Shown: positions 1-9,042 of the stretch, piece after piece
Layout of the letters: each line of letters opens with the position of its first letter
Position numbering within the stretch: position 1 is the first letter of the stretch
NCBI GenBank assembly: GCA_050949865.1
Contig: JBMNGN010000004.1
Location: forward strand, 496,001-560,000
Reading direction: 5' to 3'
Origin: JBMNGN01 sp050949865
GTDB lineage: Bacteria; Bacillota; Syntrophomonadia; Syntrophomonadales; Syntrophomonadaceae
Length of the DNA stretch: 64,000 nucleotides
Program-made: the position numbers and the translations under genes
Notes under the pieces: generated by a model
What the model saw: only the letters and a program-made list of their open reading frames with translations
Database searches by the model: none
What the model was told of the DNA's origin: nothing

Positions 1-528
1 CTGCAGGAATCCCAGAAAAAGATATGGACCATTGAACAGGAATCTTATGAAAAGGGCTATAAAAGAGCGCAGCAGGATGTTTGGCAGGAAGTTAAAGAGC
101 GCACTGAGAGGACCTACGAAGCAGCCAGACAGGTACTGGAACAGGCCGAGGAAATTCGCCGGCAGATTTACCAGGAAACTGAAAGCGAGATTATAGATCT
201 GGTAGTCAGGATTGCGGAAAAAATTGTCTGCAAACAGCTGGATTTGGTTCCCGAGACTATAGTGGATATTGTCAGACTGGCCTGCGAACAACAAAGGGAA
301 GCCAAGAACTTTATGATTTATGTGCATCCGGACCAGGTAGATATGCTCAGGATGAGGCGTAAAGAACTAGTGACCCGGCTCAGTGCCCCTTCCCGGGTGC
401 AGATTATCGGTGATGGTAACCTGAAACTGGGGGAATGCAGGGTAGAAACAGAGCAGGGGCATGTGGATGCAACTTTGGGTGCTATGCTTGAACAGTTAGG
501 ACTTGCTATAAAAGGGAGTATTTTATGA
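1..528 (+). CDS. fliH: Flagellar export ATPase regulator FliH, C-terminal part
   Basis: The frame is open from base 1, so the start codon lies outside the window and 175 residues are visible. FliH binds and restrains the export ATPase FliI at the base of the flagellar type III export gate. The visible part begins with a Gln/Glu/Lys-rich coiled-coil stretch (to about residue 65) and continues into the globular C-terminal domain (LVVRIAEKIV, VHPDQVDML, GECRVETEQGHVDATL), which the family shares with stalk subunits of rotary ATPases. Its stop overlaps the fliI start as ATGA (525-528), so translation of the two partners is probably coupled. An internal ATG at 244 is not the gene start, because the coiled-coil frame runs upstream of it. 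Confidence 0.9.
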   Translation: MQESQKKIWTIEQESYEKGYKRAQQDVWQEVKERTERTYEAARQVLEQAEEIRRQIYQETESEIIDLVVRIAEKIVCKQLDLVPETIVDIVRLACEQQREAKNFMIYVHPDQVDMLRMRRKELVTRLSAPSRVQIIGDGNLKLGECRVETEQGHVDATLGAMLEQLGLAIKGSIL

Positions 529-1859
529 CCAGTGCATGTTTGGATTTGAGTTCTTACAAAAACCGGATAAAAAACGCCAACCTTTTCACCTGTGCAGGCA
601 AGATTGTACGGGTTGTTGGTCTAACCATGGAAGCCAAGGGAATCAAACCGTTTATTGGGGAATTGTGCCTTATCGAAATACCAGGCCAGGAAAAAGAATT
701 GCTGGCTGAGGCCCTGGGATTCCGCGAGGGATATTCAATCCTGATGCCCCTGGGTGATCCTAAGGGTATTGCCCCGGGCTGCAATGTTTTTACCACCAGA
801 ACCACTTTTAAGATTAAGGTTGGCCCGGAACTACTGGGCAAGGTGCTGGACAGTCTCGGAGAGGTTATGAATGGAGCACCTGGCAACTGCTGCGATCAAT
901 ATTATCCGGTCCAAAACGAACCAGTCCATCCCTTAAAGCGCAGGCCGATTAGAACCGTATTAGAAACCGGGATAAAAGCAATAGATGCATTTATGACCTG
1001 CGGGATCGGGCAAAGAATGGGTATTTTTGCCGGAAGCGGTGTGGGTAAGAGTACCCTCTTGGGAATGATCGCCCGAAACAGTTCTGCGGATGTAAATGTT
1101 ATTGCTCTGATCGGGGAAAGAGGCAGGGAGGTCCTGGAATTTATTGAAAACGACCTGGGAAAAGAAGGGCTCTCACGGTCGGTAGTTGTGGCTTCAACCT
1201 CTGACCAGCCAGCGTTGCTGAGGGTAAAGGGGGCTTTTGTGGCTACTGCAATTGCTGAATATTTCCGGGATCAAGGTTATAACGTTCTGTTAATGATGGA
1301 TTCGGTGACCAGGTATGCCATGGCCCAAAGGGAGATCGGCCTGGCAGTGGGCGAACCGCCTACCACCAAAGGATATACCCCATCTGTCTTTGCCATGCTT
1401 CCCAAGCTGCTGGAGAGGGCTGGAAACTTTGAAAATGCTTCCATTACCGGGCTATATACCGTGCTGGTTGATGGAGATGATATGAACGAACCAATCGCAG
1501 ATGCAGTAAGGGGTATATTGGACGGGCATATAATCCTGTCCCGGGAGATCGCAGCTCAAAACTGCTTCCCGGCCATAGATATAATGAACAGCATCAGCAG
1601 GTTAATGCCGGTCCTGGCAAGCGAAGAACAACAGGCCCTGGCAGCCCGGGCGAGAAACTATTTGGCTCTCTATCACCGGAACCAGGACTTGATTAATATT
1701 GGCGCTTATAAGAAAGGCAGCAATGAAGAAATAGACAAAGCCATAGCTTTATACCAGGAGATTAGAAATTTCTTGCAACAGGGTATCCATGAATCTTTTG
1801 ATTACAATGCGGCTGTTAGTGGGCTTTACCAGGCATTGGGAGAAGGTGAAAGCAATTGA
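525..1859 (+). CDS. fliI: Flagellum-specific export ATPase FliI
   Basis: The 444-residue protein has the usual FliI length. It hydrolyses ATP to help unfold and deliver flagellar subunits to the export gate. Walker A GSGVGKST lies at residues 170-177 and Walker B (VLLMMDSVTRYA) at about 254-265; the F1-beta-like core continues with GEPPTTKGYTPSVFAMLP. It starts with ATG overlapping the fliH stop and ends by sharing bases with the TTG start of fliJ. Everything expected of the family is intact. Confidence 0.97.
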   Translation: MTSACLDLSSYKNRIKNANLFTCAGKIVRVVGLTMEAKGIKPFIGELCLIEIPGQEKELLAEALGFREGYSILMPLGDPKGIAPGCNVFTTRTTFKIKVGPELLGKVLDSLGEVMNGAPGNCCDQYYPVQNEPVHPLKRRPIRTVLETGIKAIDAFMTCGIGQRMGIFAGSGVGKSTLLGMIARNSSADVNVIALIGERGREVLEFIENDLGKEGLSRSVVVASTSDQPALLRVKGAFVATAIAEYFRDQGYNVLLMMDSVTRYAMAQREIGLAVGEPPTTKGYTPSVFAMLPKLLERAGNFENASITGLYTVLVDGDDMNEPIADAVRGILDGHIILSREIAAQNCFPAIDIMNSISRLMPVLASEEQQALAARARNYLALYHRNQDLINIGAYKKGSNEEIDKAIALYQEIRNFLQQGIHESFDYNAAVSGLYQALGEGESN

Positions 1860-2290
1860 AAAAATACCGGTTTGAGATGGAAGGGGTTCTGAATTACAGG
1901 ACCTTAATAGAGCAGCATCATCAGGAGAGGGTAAGTACAGCCCGGCATGAACTGCTGGTGCAGGAACAGAGATTACAGCAGCTCTATGAGCTTAAAAACG
2001 CGGCTGCACAGCAAAACATAGACCAGGCAGACCTGTTTTACCTCCAGCAATTGGATAACTATCGATTAAAGATGGACGAGCTCATAACCAGTCAGGTAGA
2101 AAAGGTTAAGCGGCACGAGAATAAGGTAGAAGCATGTCTCGATGCTTTGGCCGTCGCTACCACCGAGCGAAAAGTAATGGAAAAATTAAAAGATAAAAGC
2201 TTCAAACGGTTTTGCCGCCAGCTCTTTGGCCTAGAGCAAAAGATGCTGGATGAAATGGGGCTGTTTGCCTTCCGGGGTATTGCAGAATAA
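1856..2290 (+). CDS. fliJ: Flagellar export chaperone FliJ
   Basis: A 144-residue, highly charged and almost wholly helical protein (N-terminus KKYRFEMEGVLNYR) with the length, position and coiled-coil character of FliJ, which fits into the FliI hexamer like a rotary-motor stalk and escorts export chaperones. Sequence conservation in the family is low, so the call rests on the fliH-fliI-X-fliK order as well as on the N-terminal pattern. The start is TTG at 1856, overlapping the fliI TGA (TTGA), which points to translational coupling. Confidence 0.85.
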   Translation: MKKYRFEMEGVLNYRTLIEQHHQERVSTARHELLVQEQRLQQLYELKNAAAQQNIDQADLFYLQQLDNYRLKMDELITSQVEKVKRHENKVEACLDALAVATTERKVMEKLKDKSFKRFCRQLFGLEQKMLDEMGLFAFRGIAE

Positions 2291-2316
2291 AAAGCCATCG
2301 GAGGAAAGGAGGTGAA

Positions 2317-3756
2317 ATGATGAAAAGCGGATTAGCCATTAACCCCCAGCCAATGAAATTAAAATTCTCCAACCGCAAGCCAGGCGTTAAGGAGAAAAAA
2401 GTGCTGGATAGCCAGGATAGCCGGTTTGTCACCATAATGAACCAGGTAATGAACCCCAGGGGAGCGGAGAGGGCCAAACCAGTTGGCAGCTTGCTCCGGT
2501 TGGAAGCCGGGAGGATTAATTCAGAGCCTTCAGATATGGCCAGGCCAAGGGGTGAAATATTAACCAACCAGGGTGAAAATGCCGGGCCCAATTCCTTGAA
2601 AACACCGGCCTTAAAGACGGGTAGCCCGAGGGAGCTGCTTTATCTCCGGCAGGATTCCATCTCCAAACCAGCTGGATTTTCTGGAAAAGCCGGATCAACT
2701 GCGGACAAAGTCAAGGGTACTCGCTCAGAACCAGGGTCTTATCAGGTGGTCTCCCCGCTGGGAAGCAGAGGGGAAAAGATAAAGATAATTCAGATATCGG
2801 GGGAAGAAAGCATAACCAGACTCAACCCCTTGACTGCAGCTAGGCCTAGCCCGGCGGGTTATGGAGTTGATAGTCCCTGCTCAACCGGGGACAGCAAATA
2901 TTCCGGATTATCGCTAAGTGAAAAACTGTCCCCGGATTCTTTAGGGCAGAAGTCTTCGGTATCTGTTGGAGAGAGGGTTATTCAGAAGGAAACTTTAAAA
3001 AAACCTGGGGATGACCGGGGTGTCCGGGAATACAGCCATAGAAGATTGCCCGGAGACTATACCGCAGGAATACAGGTAATTAACGGTACCAAAGGAGAAG
3101 TAAAAGAACCTGCAGGGGCACCGGAGGGGGATTTTAAACCCGGGCCAAAGCCAGGCCAGGTAAATCCCGATGTAGGTAAAGGAGCAGACTCTACCACAAA
3201 AGTGCAAAAGAGCGAAAGGTTTCCTGCTGATCAACCGGTTCAAGGAGATAGGCCTACCACACCGGAAGACATGAATACTGCTGCCGGAAAACTAGTCCCC
3301 GGTTCTATGACTTTAAAGGCAGTTACTATAGGAGAGGCTGGAATCCAACCGGTTACCTTCCCTGAATTTTTAACGAAACTGGTTGAACAAATTAAGCTTT
3401 CTGGGAATGGTAAAAACTCAGCGATTGAAATACAACTAAAACCAGAATACTTAGGAACTCTAAAGGTCCTGGTACATTCGGTGGACGGTCAGATATCAGT
3501 ACAGTTTACAGCCGAGAACCCTGAAACGGTAAACCTCTTAAACTCAAGCTTACAACAAATAAGGGACAACCTTGAGCAGCAGGGGATAAGACTGGGTAAC
3601 CTGGAAATCAGTTTATCTTACCCAGGCCATCAAGGGAGAAGTTTTGGCAGTGATAAGGAAAACCCGGATTATAGCTGGCCATCGTCGATCATGGTTTCAG
3701 GGGAACCGATTGAAATCGCCGAGAGAGGGCCGTATCAGATTAATTACCTAGCTTAA
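2317..3756 (+). CDS. fliK: Flagellar hook-length control protein FliK
   Basis: A 479-residue protein with a long, low-complexity Pro/Gly/Ser/Lys-rich N-terminal two thirds and a compact C-terminal hook-length domain (about residues 345-445, with IEIQLKPEYLGTLKVLV and the SLQQIRDNLEQQGI segment). FliK is exported while the hook grows and switches substrate specificity through FlhB; the disordered N-terminal part acts as the ruler. A strong Shine-Dalgarno (AAAGGAGGTG, 2306-2314) precedes two adjacent ATG codons at 2317 and 2320; either could be used. flgD, the hook cap gene, follows directly, as expected. Confidence 0.9.
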   Translation: MMKSGLAINPQPMKLKFSNRKPGVKEKKVLDSQDSRFVTIMNQVMNPRGAERAKPVGSLLRLEAGRINSEPSDMARPRGEILTNQGENAGPNSLKTPALKTGSPRELLYLRQDSISKPAGFSGKAGSTADKVKGTRSEPGSYQVVSPLGSRGEKIKIIQISGEESITRLNPLTAARPSPAGYGVDSPCSTGDSKYSGLSLSEKLSPDSLGQKSSVSVGERVIQKETLKKPGDDRGVREYSHRRLPGDYTAGIQVINGTKGEVKEPAGAPEGDFKPGPKPGQVNPDVGKGADSTTKVQKSERFPADQPVQGDRPTTPEDMNTAAGKLVPGSMTLKAVTIGEAGIQPVTFPEFLTKLVEQIKLSGNGKNSAIEIQLKPEYLGTLKVLVHSVDGQISVQFTAENPETVNLLNSSLQQIRDNLEQQGIRLGNLEISLSYPGHQGRSFGSDKENPDYSWPSSIMVSGEPIEIAERGPYQINYLA

Positions 3757-3773
3757 AAGGGAGGTATTGAACT

Positions 3774-4211
3774 TTGATAACCCGCGTTAATCATACGGCG
3801 GCAGCCCACAGTGCCGTGACCGGTACCGCATTTAATAAACTGGGCCAGGATGATTTTTTGAAGATATTTGCCGCTGAGCTGCGCAACCAGAACCCGACCG
3901 AGCCGATGAATAGTATGGAATCAATTACCCAGCTGGCTCAATTCAGCTCGGTTGAGCAAATGCTGGCCATCAGCAACCAGTTTACGGAATTGAAGCAGCA
4001 TTTAGAAGATCTATTTGACTACCAGGTCAACTCGGATTACAGCAGTTTAATATTGAATTCGGCCGCCTTGATCGGCAAAAACATTACCGGACAGGTAGAG
4101 GGAGCAGAAGTTAGCGGTATAGTCGAATCGATTGCGGTTAAGGATTATGTTTTTTATGCGGTTACGGAGCATGGCCCAATCCCGCTTAGTTCAGTAAACA
4201 GGATTTCTTGA
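3774..4211 (+). CDS. flgD: Flagellar hook cap / assembly protein FlgD
   Basis: A 145-residue short FlgD. The conserved N-terminal region DFLKIFAAELRNQNPTEPM followed by SITQLAQFSSVEQM is diagnostic of FlgD, the scaffold that caps the growing hook and lets FlgE monomers polymerise. The C-terminal half keeps only the IGKNITGQVEG...V segment, and the Ig-like insert of long FlgDs is missing, which is usual in Firmicutes. Start is TTG at 3774 with GGGAGG (3760-3765) upstream. Confidence 0.95.
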   Translation: MITRVNHTAAAHSAVTGTAFNKLGQDDFLKIFAAELRNQNPTEPMNSMESITQLAQFSSVEQMLAISNQFTELKQHLEDLFDYQVNSDYSSLILNSAALIGKNITGQVEGAEVSGIVESIAVKDYVFYAVTEHGPIPLSSVNRIS

Positions 4212-4232
4212 TATTAATTGGAGTTGATTTAA

Positions 4233-4598
4233 ATGACCAGGATTAATCCTCATTACCCGGTTATACCAGTAGAGGGCAGAAAAGGCGGGCAAAAACCCCC
4301 TAATAGTGTGGGGTTTAAGCAAGTTTTAGCTGCCCAGCTCAACCAGCCGATTAAATTCAGCGGGCATTGCGAAAAAAGAATGGAGCAGAACGGTATTGTA
4401 CTTTCTGCTGCCCAGAAAGACAAATTGATTAATGTAATTAACCAGGCAGAAAACAAGGGGGCTAAAGATACCTTTGTTTTGATGGATAACCTGGCCTTCC
4501 TGGTAAGCATCAAGAATCGAACGGTAATAACCGTTATCGATCAGCCCAGGATGAAGGAAAACATTTTTACCAATATAGACAGTGCAGTAATAGTATAG
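4233..4598 (+). CDS. Flagellar operon protein (TIGR02530-type)
   Basis: A 121-residue protein with the pattern of the conserved small flagellar-operon family usually found between flgD and flgE in Firmicutes (FSGHCEKRMEQNGIVLSAAQKDKL, written here in part: motif near residues 43-66; then KGAKDTFVLMDNLAFLVSIK). The molecular role of this family is not established; the conserved position suggests a part in hook assembly or its regulation. Small gap to flgD (21 bp) and about 80 bp to flgE. No signal peptide or membrane segment is visible. Confidence 0.8.
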   Translation: MTRINPHYPVIPVEGRKGGQKPPNSVGFKQVLAAQLNQPIKFSGHCEKRMEQNGIVLSAAQKDKLINVINQAENKGAKDTFVLMDNLAFLVSIKNRTVITVIDQPRMKENIFTNIDSAVIV

Positions 4599-4681
4599 GC
4601 TGGACCTCGCTGAGGAAGCCTTGGCCTGTTGATAGACTGATACAGGAATCAAAATTTTTAATTAGACGGAGGTCGAAAGAT

Positions 4682-5482
4682 ATGATGGTATCTCTTTATT
4701 CTGCAGTTTCAGGGTTGAAAGTCCACCAGACCAAAATGGATGTGGTGGGCAACAACATATCCAATGTAAACACGACTGGTTATAAGAAGGATCAGGTTAC
4801 CTTCCAGGACCTGCTTAACCAGACTTATAGAGAAGCTAATGCTGCAGCTGCTGGAGCCGGGGGCATTAATCCGGCCCAGATTGGCACCGGGGTTATGATT
4901 GGAGCCATAAATACCATTCATTCCCAGGGTGCGCCTGCAACCACCAGTAATCCTACAGATGTCATGATTCAAGGAGAAGGGTTCTTTATACTTTCCCGGG
5001 ATACGGATGTATTTTATTCAAGGGCCGGGGTTTTTACCTTTGATAACGAAGGCTACCTGGTTAATGCCCCGGATGGCAAATATGTCCTGGATGATGGAGG
5101 GGCTCAAATACAGATCCCCAATATTGAAACGGTCAAGAGTATTGGTATTACTTCCAGCGGGGAAGTGACTTACATAGATGATACCGGGACGAGCTCAGTT
5201 GCTGGTACCATAGGGATAGCCAAATTTGCCAATCCGGCGGGGCTAATGAAGGCCGGAAGCAATATGTATACCGAATCCCAGAATTCAGGGGTTGCTGCCG
5301 CAGGTGTTCCCGGCTTTGAAGGGAGAGGCCTTCTGGTTTCTAATTCCCTTGAAATGTCCAATGTTGACCTGGCGGAGGAATTTATTAATATGATCATCAC
5401 CCAGCGGGGTTATCAAGCCAACTCCAAGACGATTAGAACCTCGGATGAAATGCTGCAGGAGTTGATAAATATCAAGCGGTAA
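4682..5482 (+). CDS. flgE: Flagellar hook protein FlgE (short form)
   Basis: A 266-residue rod/hook-family protein. N-terminal SLYSAVSGLKVHQTKMDVVG followed by NNISNVNTTGYK is the family signature, and the C-terminal helix EMSNVDLAEEFINMIITQRG with NSKTIRTSDEMLQELINIKR matches hook proteins (the LVNLKR-type end). Its length is that of the short Firmicutes hook protein (called FlgG in older Bacillus annotation) rather than the 400-residue enteric FlgE. Position after flgD supports hook rather than distal rod. Good Shine-Dalgarno ACGGAGGTC at 4666-4674. Confidence 0.88.
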   Translation: MMVSLYSAVSGLKVHQTKMDVVGNNISNVNTTGYKKDQVTFQDLLNQTYREANAAAAGAGGINPAQIGTGVMIGAINTIHSQGAPATTSNPTDVMIQGEGFFILSRDTDVFYSRAGVFTFDNEGYLVNAPDGKYVLDDGGAQIQIPNIETVKSIGITSSGEVTYIDDTGTSSVAGTIGIAKFANPAGLMKAGSNMYTESQNSGVAAAGVPGFEGRGLLVSNSLEMSNVDLAEEFINMIITQRGYQANSKTIRTSDEMLQELINIKR

Positions 5483-5595
5483 AAACCTTTTGCCTGAGCG
5501 CAAAGAACAGTATCACCTGTGGGGTTCATTTTAAGGGTTTTGTCCATATAATCTTGGTATTTTAACAAATTACAGGTGCGGGAGAGGGGATCATT

Positions 5596-6387
5596 ATGAA
5601 GTGGGATATATTAACTCCATTAGGCATTGCTTTAGGGTTTACCCTGATTTTTATAGCGGTTTCCCTAGGCAGCAGTATAGGCATTTTCCTGAGCTTTTCT
5701 TCATTTCTGGTAACCATTGGCGGCTCCTTTTCCGCACTGCTGGTTAATTATCATTGGAAGCAGATTGCCGGGGTTTTTAAGACCCTTAAAAAAACCATAA
5801 CCACCCAGGCTATCGGCAAAGAAGAGATAGCTGCGGTTTTTGTGGAATTGGCCCGTAAAACCAGAAGAGAAGGGCTGTTAGGATTAGAAGATGATTTGGA
5901 ACGCATAAATGACCGGTTTTACAAAAAAGCTCTTCAATTAGTAATTGATGCCCTGGATCCGGCAAATATCAAACAGATTCTTGAAGCTGATATGGAAGCA
6001 ACCATGGCCAGACATGAAATCGGACAAGGAGTATTCCGGACCTGGGCGATTTTATGCCCGGCATTTGGCATGATTGGGACCCTAATCGGGCTCATTCAGA
6101 TGCTTTCTAAATTAGATGATCCCAGCGCTTTAGGACCTTCAATGGCCCTGGCCCTGTTAACCACTTTTTATGGGGCCTTATTGGCCAACCTGGTGTTTAT
6201 TCCTATAGCCGGGAAACTGGAATTATTGAGCGAGGATGAAATGCTCACCAAACAGCTCATCTTAGTAGGGGTTCTTGAACTGCAGGCCGGAACCAATCCG
6301 AGGATTCTGGAGGAGAAGCTGAATTCGTACATTGAGCCTAAATCAGACTGGCTGGAGGATGGGAAAGACATTCATGTTACGGCGTAG
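5596..6387 (+). CDS. motA: Flagellar motor stator protein MotA
   Basis: A 263-residue protein with four hydrophobic segments (about residues 8-27, 32-50, 150-170 and 182-203) and the large cytoplasmic loop between the second and third. The conserved stretch WAILCPAFGMIGTLIGLIQML contains the proline that couples ion flow to FliG contact. MotA forms the pentamer around the MotB dimer. Its end overlaps motB by 14 bp. Ion specificity (H+ or Na+) cannot be told from this subunit alone. Confidence 0.95.
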   Translation: MKWDILTPLGIALGFTLIFIAVSLGSSIGIFLSFSSFLVTIGGSFSALLVNYHWKQIAGVFKTLKKTITTQAIGKEEIAAVFVELARKTRREGLLGLEDDLERINDRFYKKALQLVIDALDPANIKQILEADMEATMARHEIGQGVFRTWAILCPAFGMIGTLIGLIQMLSKLDDPSALGPSMALALLTTFYGALLANLVFIPIAGKLELLSEDEMLTKQLILVGVLELQAGTNPRILEEKLNSYIEPKSDWLEDGKDIHVTA

Positions 6388-7093
6388 GAAAAAAAAGGAT
6401 ATGGGAGCTCCCCCCTGGATGGTAACCTTTTCAGATATGGTGACCCTGTTGCTGGTATTCTTTGTCCTGCTTTATTCTTTATCAATACTTGACCAGGAAA
6501 AATTCCGGCAGTTTATGGCTTCCTTTCAGGGGATAGGCATTCTTGAACGTAGTGATCAGCCCCTGGAAAAGGATAAGGATTTTGATTACCCGGTTTCTGA
6601 CAATGGACCAAATTATTGGGAAGAGAGGGAAAGAACCATCCAGGAGATATTTGATACGGTTCAAAGCTATATCATGGTTAATGGTTTAGATATTGATATT
6701 GAAATACGGATGAGCGACCGAGGTGTGGTTTTGGAGATTAAGGATGAAATCCTGTTTGAGTCGGGAAAAGCTCAATTAAAACCGGAGGCGGTACAGGTTC
6801 TTAGCAAACTCTCTGGATTATTAAACCAATTGCCATATACTATATCGGTCGAAGGGCATACAGATAACCGGCCGATTAATACCAGCCAATTCCCCAGCAA
6901 TTGGGAACTTTCTACCGGCAGGGCGGTAAGTGTAGTAAGGTTTCTAGCCGAGCGGCAAGGGGTGGACCCCCAGAAGTTTTTGGCGGTTGGCTATGGGGAG
7001 TATCATCCCCGGGCTCCCAATGATACGCCGGAGAATATGGCTAAAAACCGGAGAGTACTGATCGTTATAAATGCTAAGGATCCCTATTCCTAG
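6374..7093 (+). CDS. motB: Flagellar motor stator protein MotB
   Basis: A 239-residue protein: basic N-terminus RRRKKKD, one transmembrane helix with the ion-binding aspartate in the motif PPWMVTFSDMVTLLLVFFVLL, a plug/linker, and a C-terminal OmpA-like peptidoglycan-binding domain (EGHTDNRPI, NWELSTGRAVSVVRFL, NRRVLIVI). ATG 6374 was preferred over upstream in-frame codons because it yields the normal short basic N-terminus; GGAGG at 6354-6358 is a little far, so ATG 6359 is possible. It overlaps motA. Confidence 0.94.
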   Translation: MLRRRKKKDMGAPPWMVTFSDMVTLLLVFFVLLYSLSILDQEKFRQFMASFQGIGILERSDQPLEKDKDFDYPVSDNGPNYWEERERTIQEIFDTVQSYIMVNGLDIDIEIRMSDRGVVLEIKDEILFESGKAQLKPEAVQVLSKLSGLLNQLPYTISVEGHTDNRPINTSQFPSNWELSTGRAVSVVRFLAERQGVDPQKFLAVGYGEYHPRAPNDTPENMAKNRRVLIVINAKDPYS

Positions 7094-7108
7094 AAGGGAG
7101 GGTTGATT

Positions 7109-7537
7109 TTGGCTAATGAAAAGGATTTGAAAAATAAAAAGAGGTTTCGCAAAATATGGCTGATGCTGGCCCTATTGGTAGTTGTAGGCTTGCCGTTAAG
7201 CTATTATGCCTTTTATGTATACGGGGCAGAGAACCAGGATGATATCAGGAAGATAACTTTATCCAGTTTTACGGCCAACCTGGCCGACCACCGCCGGTAT
7301 GTCCGGACTACTATAATCCTGGAATACTCCTCCAAGAAACTGGAAAAGGAGCTGGAAACATCCCAGCACCGGATAAAAGACGAAATTTTATCGGTACTCC
7401 GGAGCAAGAAGGTCAGCGATGTGGATAGTGCCCAAAAGGTGGAAGAGCTTAAGAAAGAACTGTTACGGTCTATAAACACCCAATTGGTTAATGGTCAGAT
7501 TACCGGGTTGTTCTTTGAGGAATTTATTATTCAATGA
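7109..7537 (+). CDS. fliL: Flagellar basal-body-associated protein FliL
   Basis: A 142-residue single-pass protein: basic N-terminus, one membrane helix (IWLMLALLVVVGLPLSYYAF, about residues 17-36), then a periplasmic-side domain ending in GQITGLFFEEFIIQ, the typical FliL terminus. FliL encircles the stator and aids its engagement. TTG 7109 (reading MANEKDL) is chosen over TTG 7103 because the Shine-Dalgarno AGGGAGGG (7096-7102) sits at proper distance from it. It follows motB by 15 bp. Confidence 0.88.
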   Translation: MANEKDLKNKKRFRKIWLMLALLVVVGLPLSYYAFYVYGAENQDDIRKITLSSFTANLADHRRYVRTTIILEYSSKKLEKELETSQHRIKDEILSVLRSKKVSDVDSAQKVEELKKELLRSINTQLVNGQITGLFFEEFIIQ

Positions 7538-7546
7538 GGGGTAATT

Positions 7547-7942
7547 ATGTTTGTTAAAGACTTAACCCATTACCAGGTTCAGGGCAGGCCGGGTTCTGGT
7601 TCTAAGGGTATCAATAAAATCCGGAAGCTGCAGTTTTCTTATCTGGAACCGGTAAAGACCCAGCAAGTGCCAGAAAAGGTAGACTTCCTGAAGGAGATTG
7701 ATGTCGAGCTAAATGTGGAGCTGGGGCAAACCCAACTTACCCTAAGAGAAGTACTGAATCTAAAACAAGGGTCATTACTGACCCTGGATAAAACCGTTGG
7801 TGATACCGTAGACCTAAAAGTAAATAAAGTACCTTTAGCTTCCGGTGAAGTTTTGGTGATAAATGAGGTAATTGGAATAAGAATCAACCTTTTGCACCAG
7901 GGCGCGAAGCTACCGGTTGAGGATGTGAAAACGGTTGGATAG
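7547..7942 (+). CDS. FliN-like C-ring protein with SpoA domain
   Basis: A 131-residue protein whose C-terminal half (about residues 48-125) is a SpoA/FliN domain: DVELNVELGQTQLTLREVLNL, then GSLLTLDKTVGDTVDLKVN and GEVLVINEVIGIRI. FliN forms the bottom of the switch ring and docks FliH. The N-terminal 45 residues are basic and not recognised. A second, long FliN homologue (FliY) lies at 20133, so this is a separate short FliN next to the export genes. It overlaps the next gene by 8 bp (TTGGATAG). Confidence 0.85.
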   Translation: MFVKDLTHYQVQGRPGSGSKGINKIRKLQFSYLEPVKTQQVPEKVDFLKEIDVELNVELGQTQLTLREVLNLKQGSLLTLDKTVGDTVDLKVNKVPLASGEVLVINEVIGIRINLLHQGAKLPVEDVKTVG

Positions 7943-8267
7943 TATCTGGTTGCCCTTGCTGAGAATTATAATCTGCTTGCCTGTGGTGTTAATATTGGTT
8001 GTGGTTATATTAAAATACGGCATTTCCAACCGTATGCTGCAGCCCCAGGCTTCGAATCTGGCAGTAGTAGAGCGGATAGCTTTAACGCCAAAAACCGGTC
8101 TGTTCATTATAAAGGTTGAAGACAAATACCTGCTGATAGGAGTGGCTGAAAACGGTATTGTATTGCTGAAAGAGTTAACTGATTACCAAGAGGGCCAAAA
8201 GCAGGAGATGGCTTCCTTTTTAGATATTATGAGAAAAACGGTCTGGAGGCGTAAAGGCCATGAATAA
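7935..8267 (+). CDS. fliO: Flagellar biosynthetic protein FliO (FliZ family)
   Basis: A 110-residue membrane protein: N-terminal hydrophobic helix (LLRIIICLPVVLILVVVILK) followed by a small cytoplasmic domain with the family pattern VVERIALTPKTGLFIIKVEDKYLLIGVAENGI. FliO helps assemble the FliP ring of the export gate. Start is TTG 7935, overlapping the upstream stop; the gene overlaps fliP by 8 bp. Family conservation is weak but the fliL-fliN-fliO-fliP order is standard. Confidence 0.85.
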   Translation: MDSIWLPLLRIIICLPVVLILVVVILKYGISNRMLQPQASNLAVVERIALTPKTGLFIIKVEDKYLLIGVAENGIVLLKELTDYQEGQKQEMASFLDIMRKTVWRRKGHE

Positions 8268-9015
8268 ATACAGGCTGGCAGGATTCCTAATCCTATTATT
8301 CCTAAACCTGCTGGTGTTTTTGCCTGAACCGGGGTTGGCTGAACCGCTTCCCGGGATCGATTTGCAGATAAGAAGCACCGATAGTCCCGAAGAAGTAGTA
8401 GATTCCCTAAAACTGCTGACTATATTAACTGTGTTATCCCTGGCTCCAGCCATATTAATTATGATGACTTCATTTACCCGTATAATTGTAGTCCTGGGAT
8501 TTGTACGCAGTGCTATAGCAGCTCAAAATATACCGCCAACTCAGGTAGTAATAGCCCTGGCTTTGTTTTTAACCTTTTTCACTATGGGTCCGGTTTATAG
8601 TGAAGTGCAGGAGAAGGCCTTGAATCCATATCTGGAAGGACGGCTCAGCCAGGAAGAGGCGATAAACAATGCCAGCCAGCCAATTAAAGCCTTTATGTTG
8701 AAACAAACCCGGGAAAAAGATGTAGCCCTTTTTGCTAATATGGCCGGATTGGAACAGCCAATAAGTAAAGAGGATTTACCGATGAATGTGCTGGTTCCGG
8801 CATTTATGATCAGTGAACTAAAAACTGCGTTCCAGATGGGTTTTTACCTGTATATTCCCTTCCTGGTAATTGACATGGTGGTAGCCAGTGTGCTGATGTC
8901 CATGGGGATGTTCATGGTACCACCAATAATCATATCACTGCCTTTTAAGATATTGTTGTTTGTTATGACTGATGGATGGTTTTTAATCAGCAAATCGCTG
9001 CTGGAAAGCTTTTAG
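8260..9015 (+). CDS. fliP: Flagellar export gate protein FliP
   Basis: A 251-residue polytopic protein with a cleavable-type signal (residues 1-25, ending PGLAEP), then the strongly conserved ILTVLSLAPAILIMMTSFTR and IVVLGFVRSAIAAQNIPPTQV. The C-terminal helices carry VPAFMISELKTAFQMGF and DMVVASVLMSMGMFMVPP. FliP forms the core pentamer of the export channel with FliQ and FliR. All conserved blocks are present. Confidence 0.97.
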   Translation: MNKYRLAGFLILLFLNLLVFLPEPGLAEPLPGIDLQIRSTDSPEEVVDSLKLLTILTVLSLAPAILIMMTSFTRIIVVLGFVRSAIAAQNIPPTQVVIALALFLTFFTMGPVYSEVQEKALNPYLEGRLSQEEAINNASQPIKAFMLKQTREKDVALFANMAGLEQPISKEDLPMNVLVPAFMISELKTAFQMGFYLYIPFLVIDMVVASVLMSMGMFMVPPIIISLPFKILLFVMTDGWFLISKSLLESF

Positions 9016-9042
9016 TACTGCTTGGAGGGGAAGGTCGGCTTT

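Noticed and set aside
5483..5595. c-di-GMP or other riboswitch, or an flbD gene, between flgE and motA
   Set aside because: Neither the conserved riboswitch core nor an open frame of the FlbD type is present in the 113 bp.
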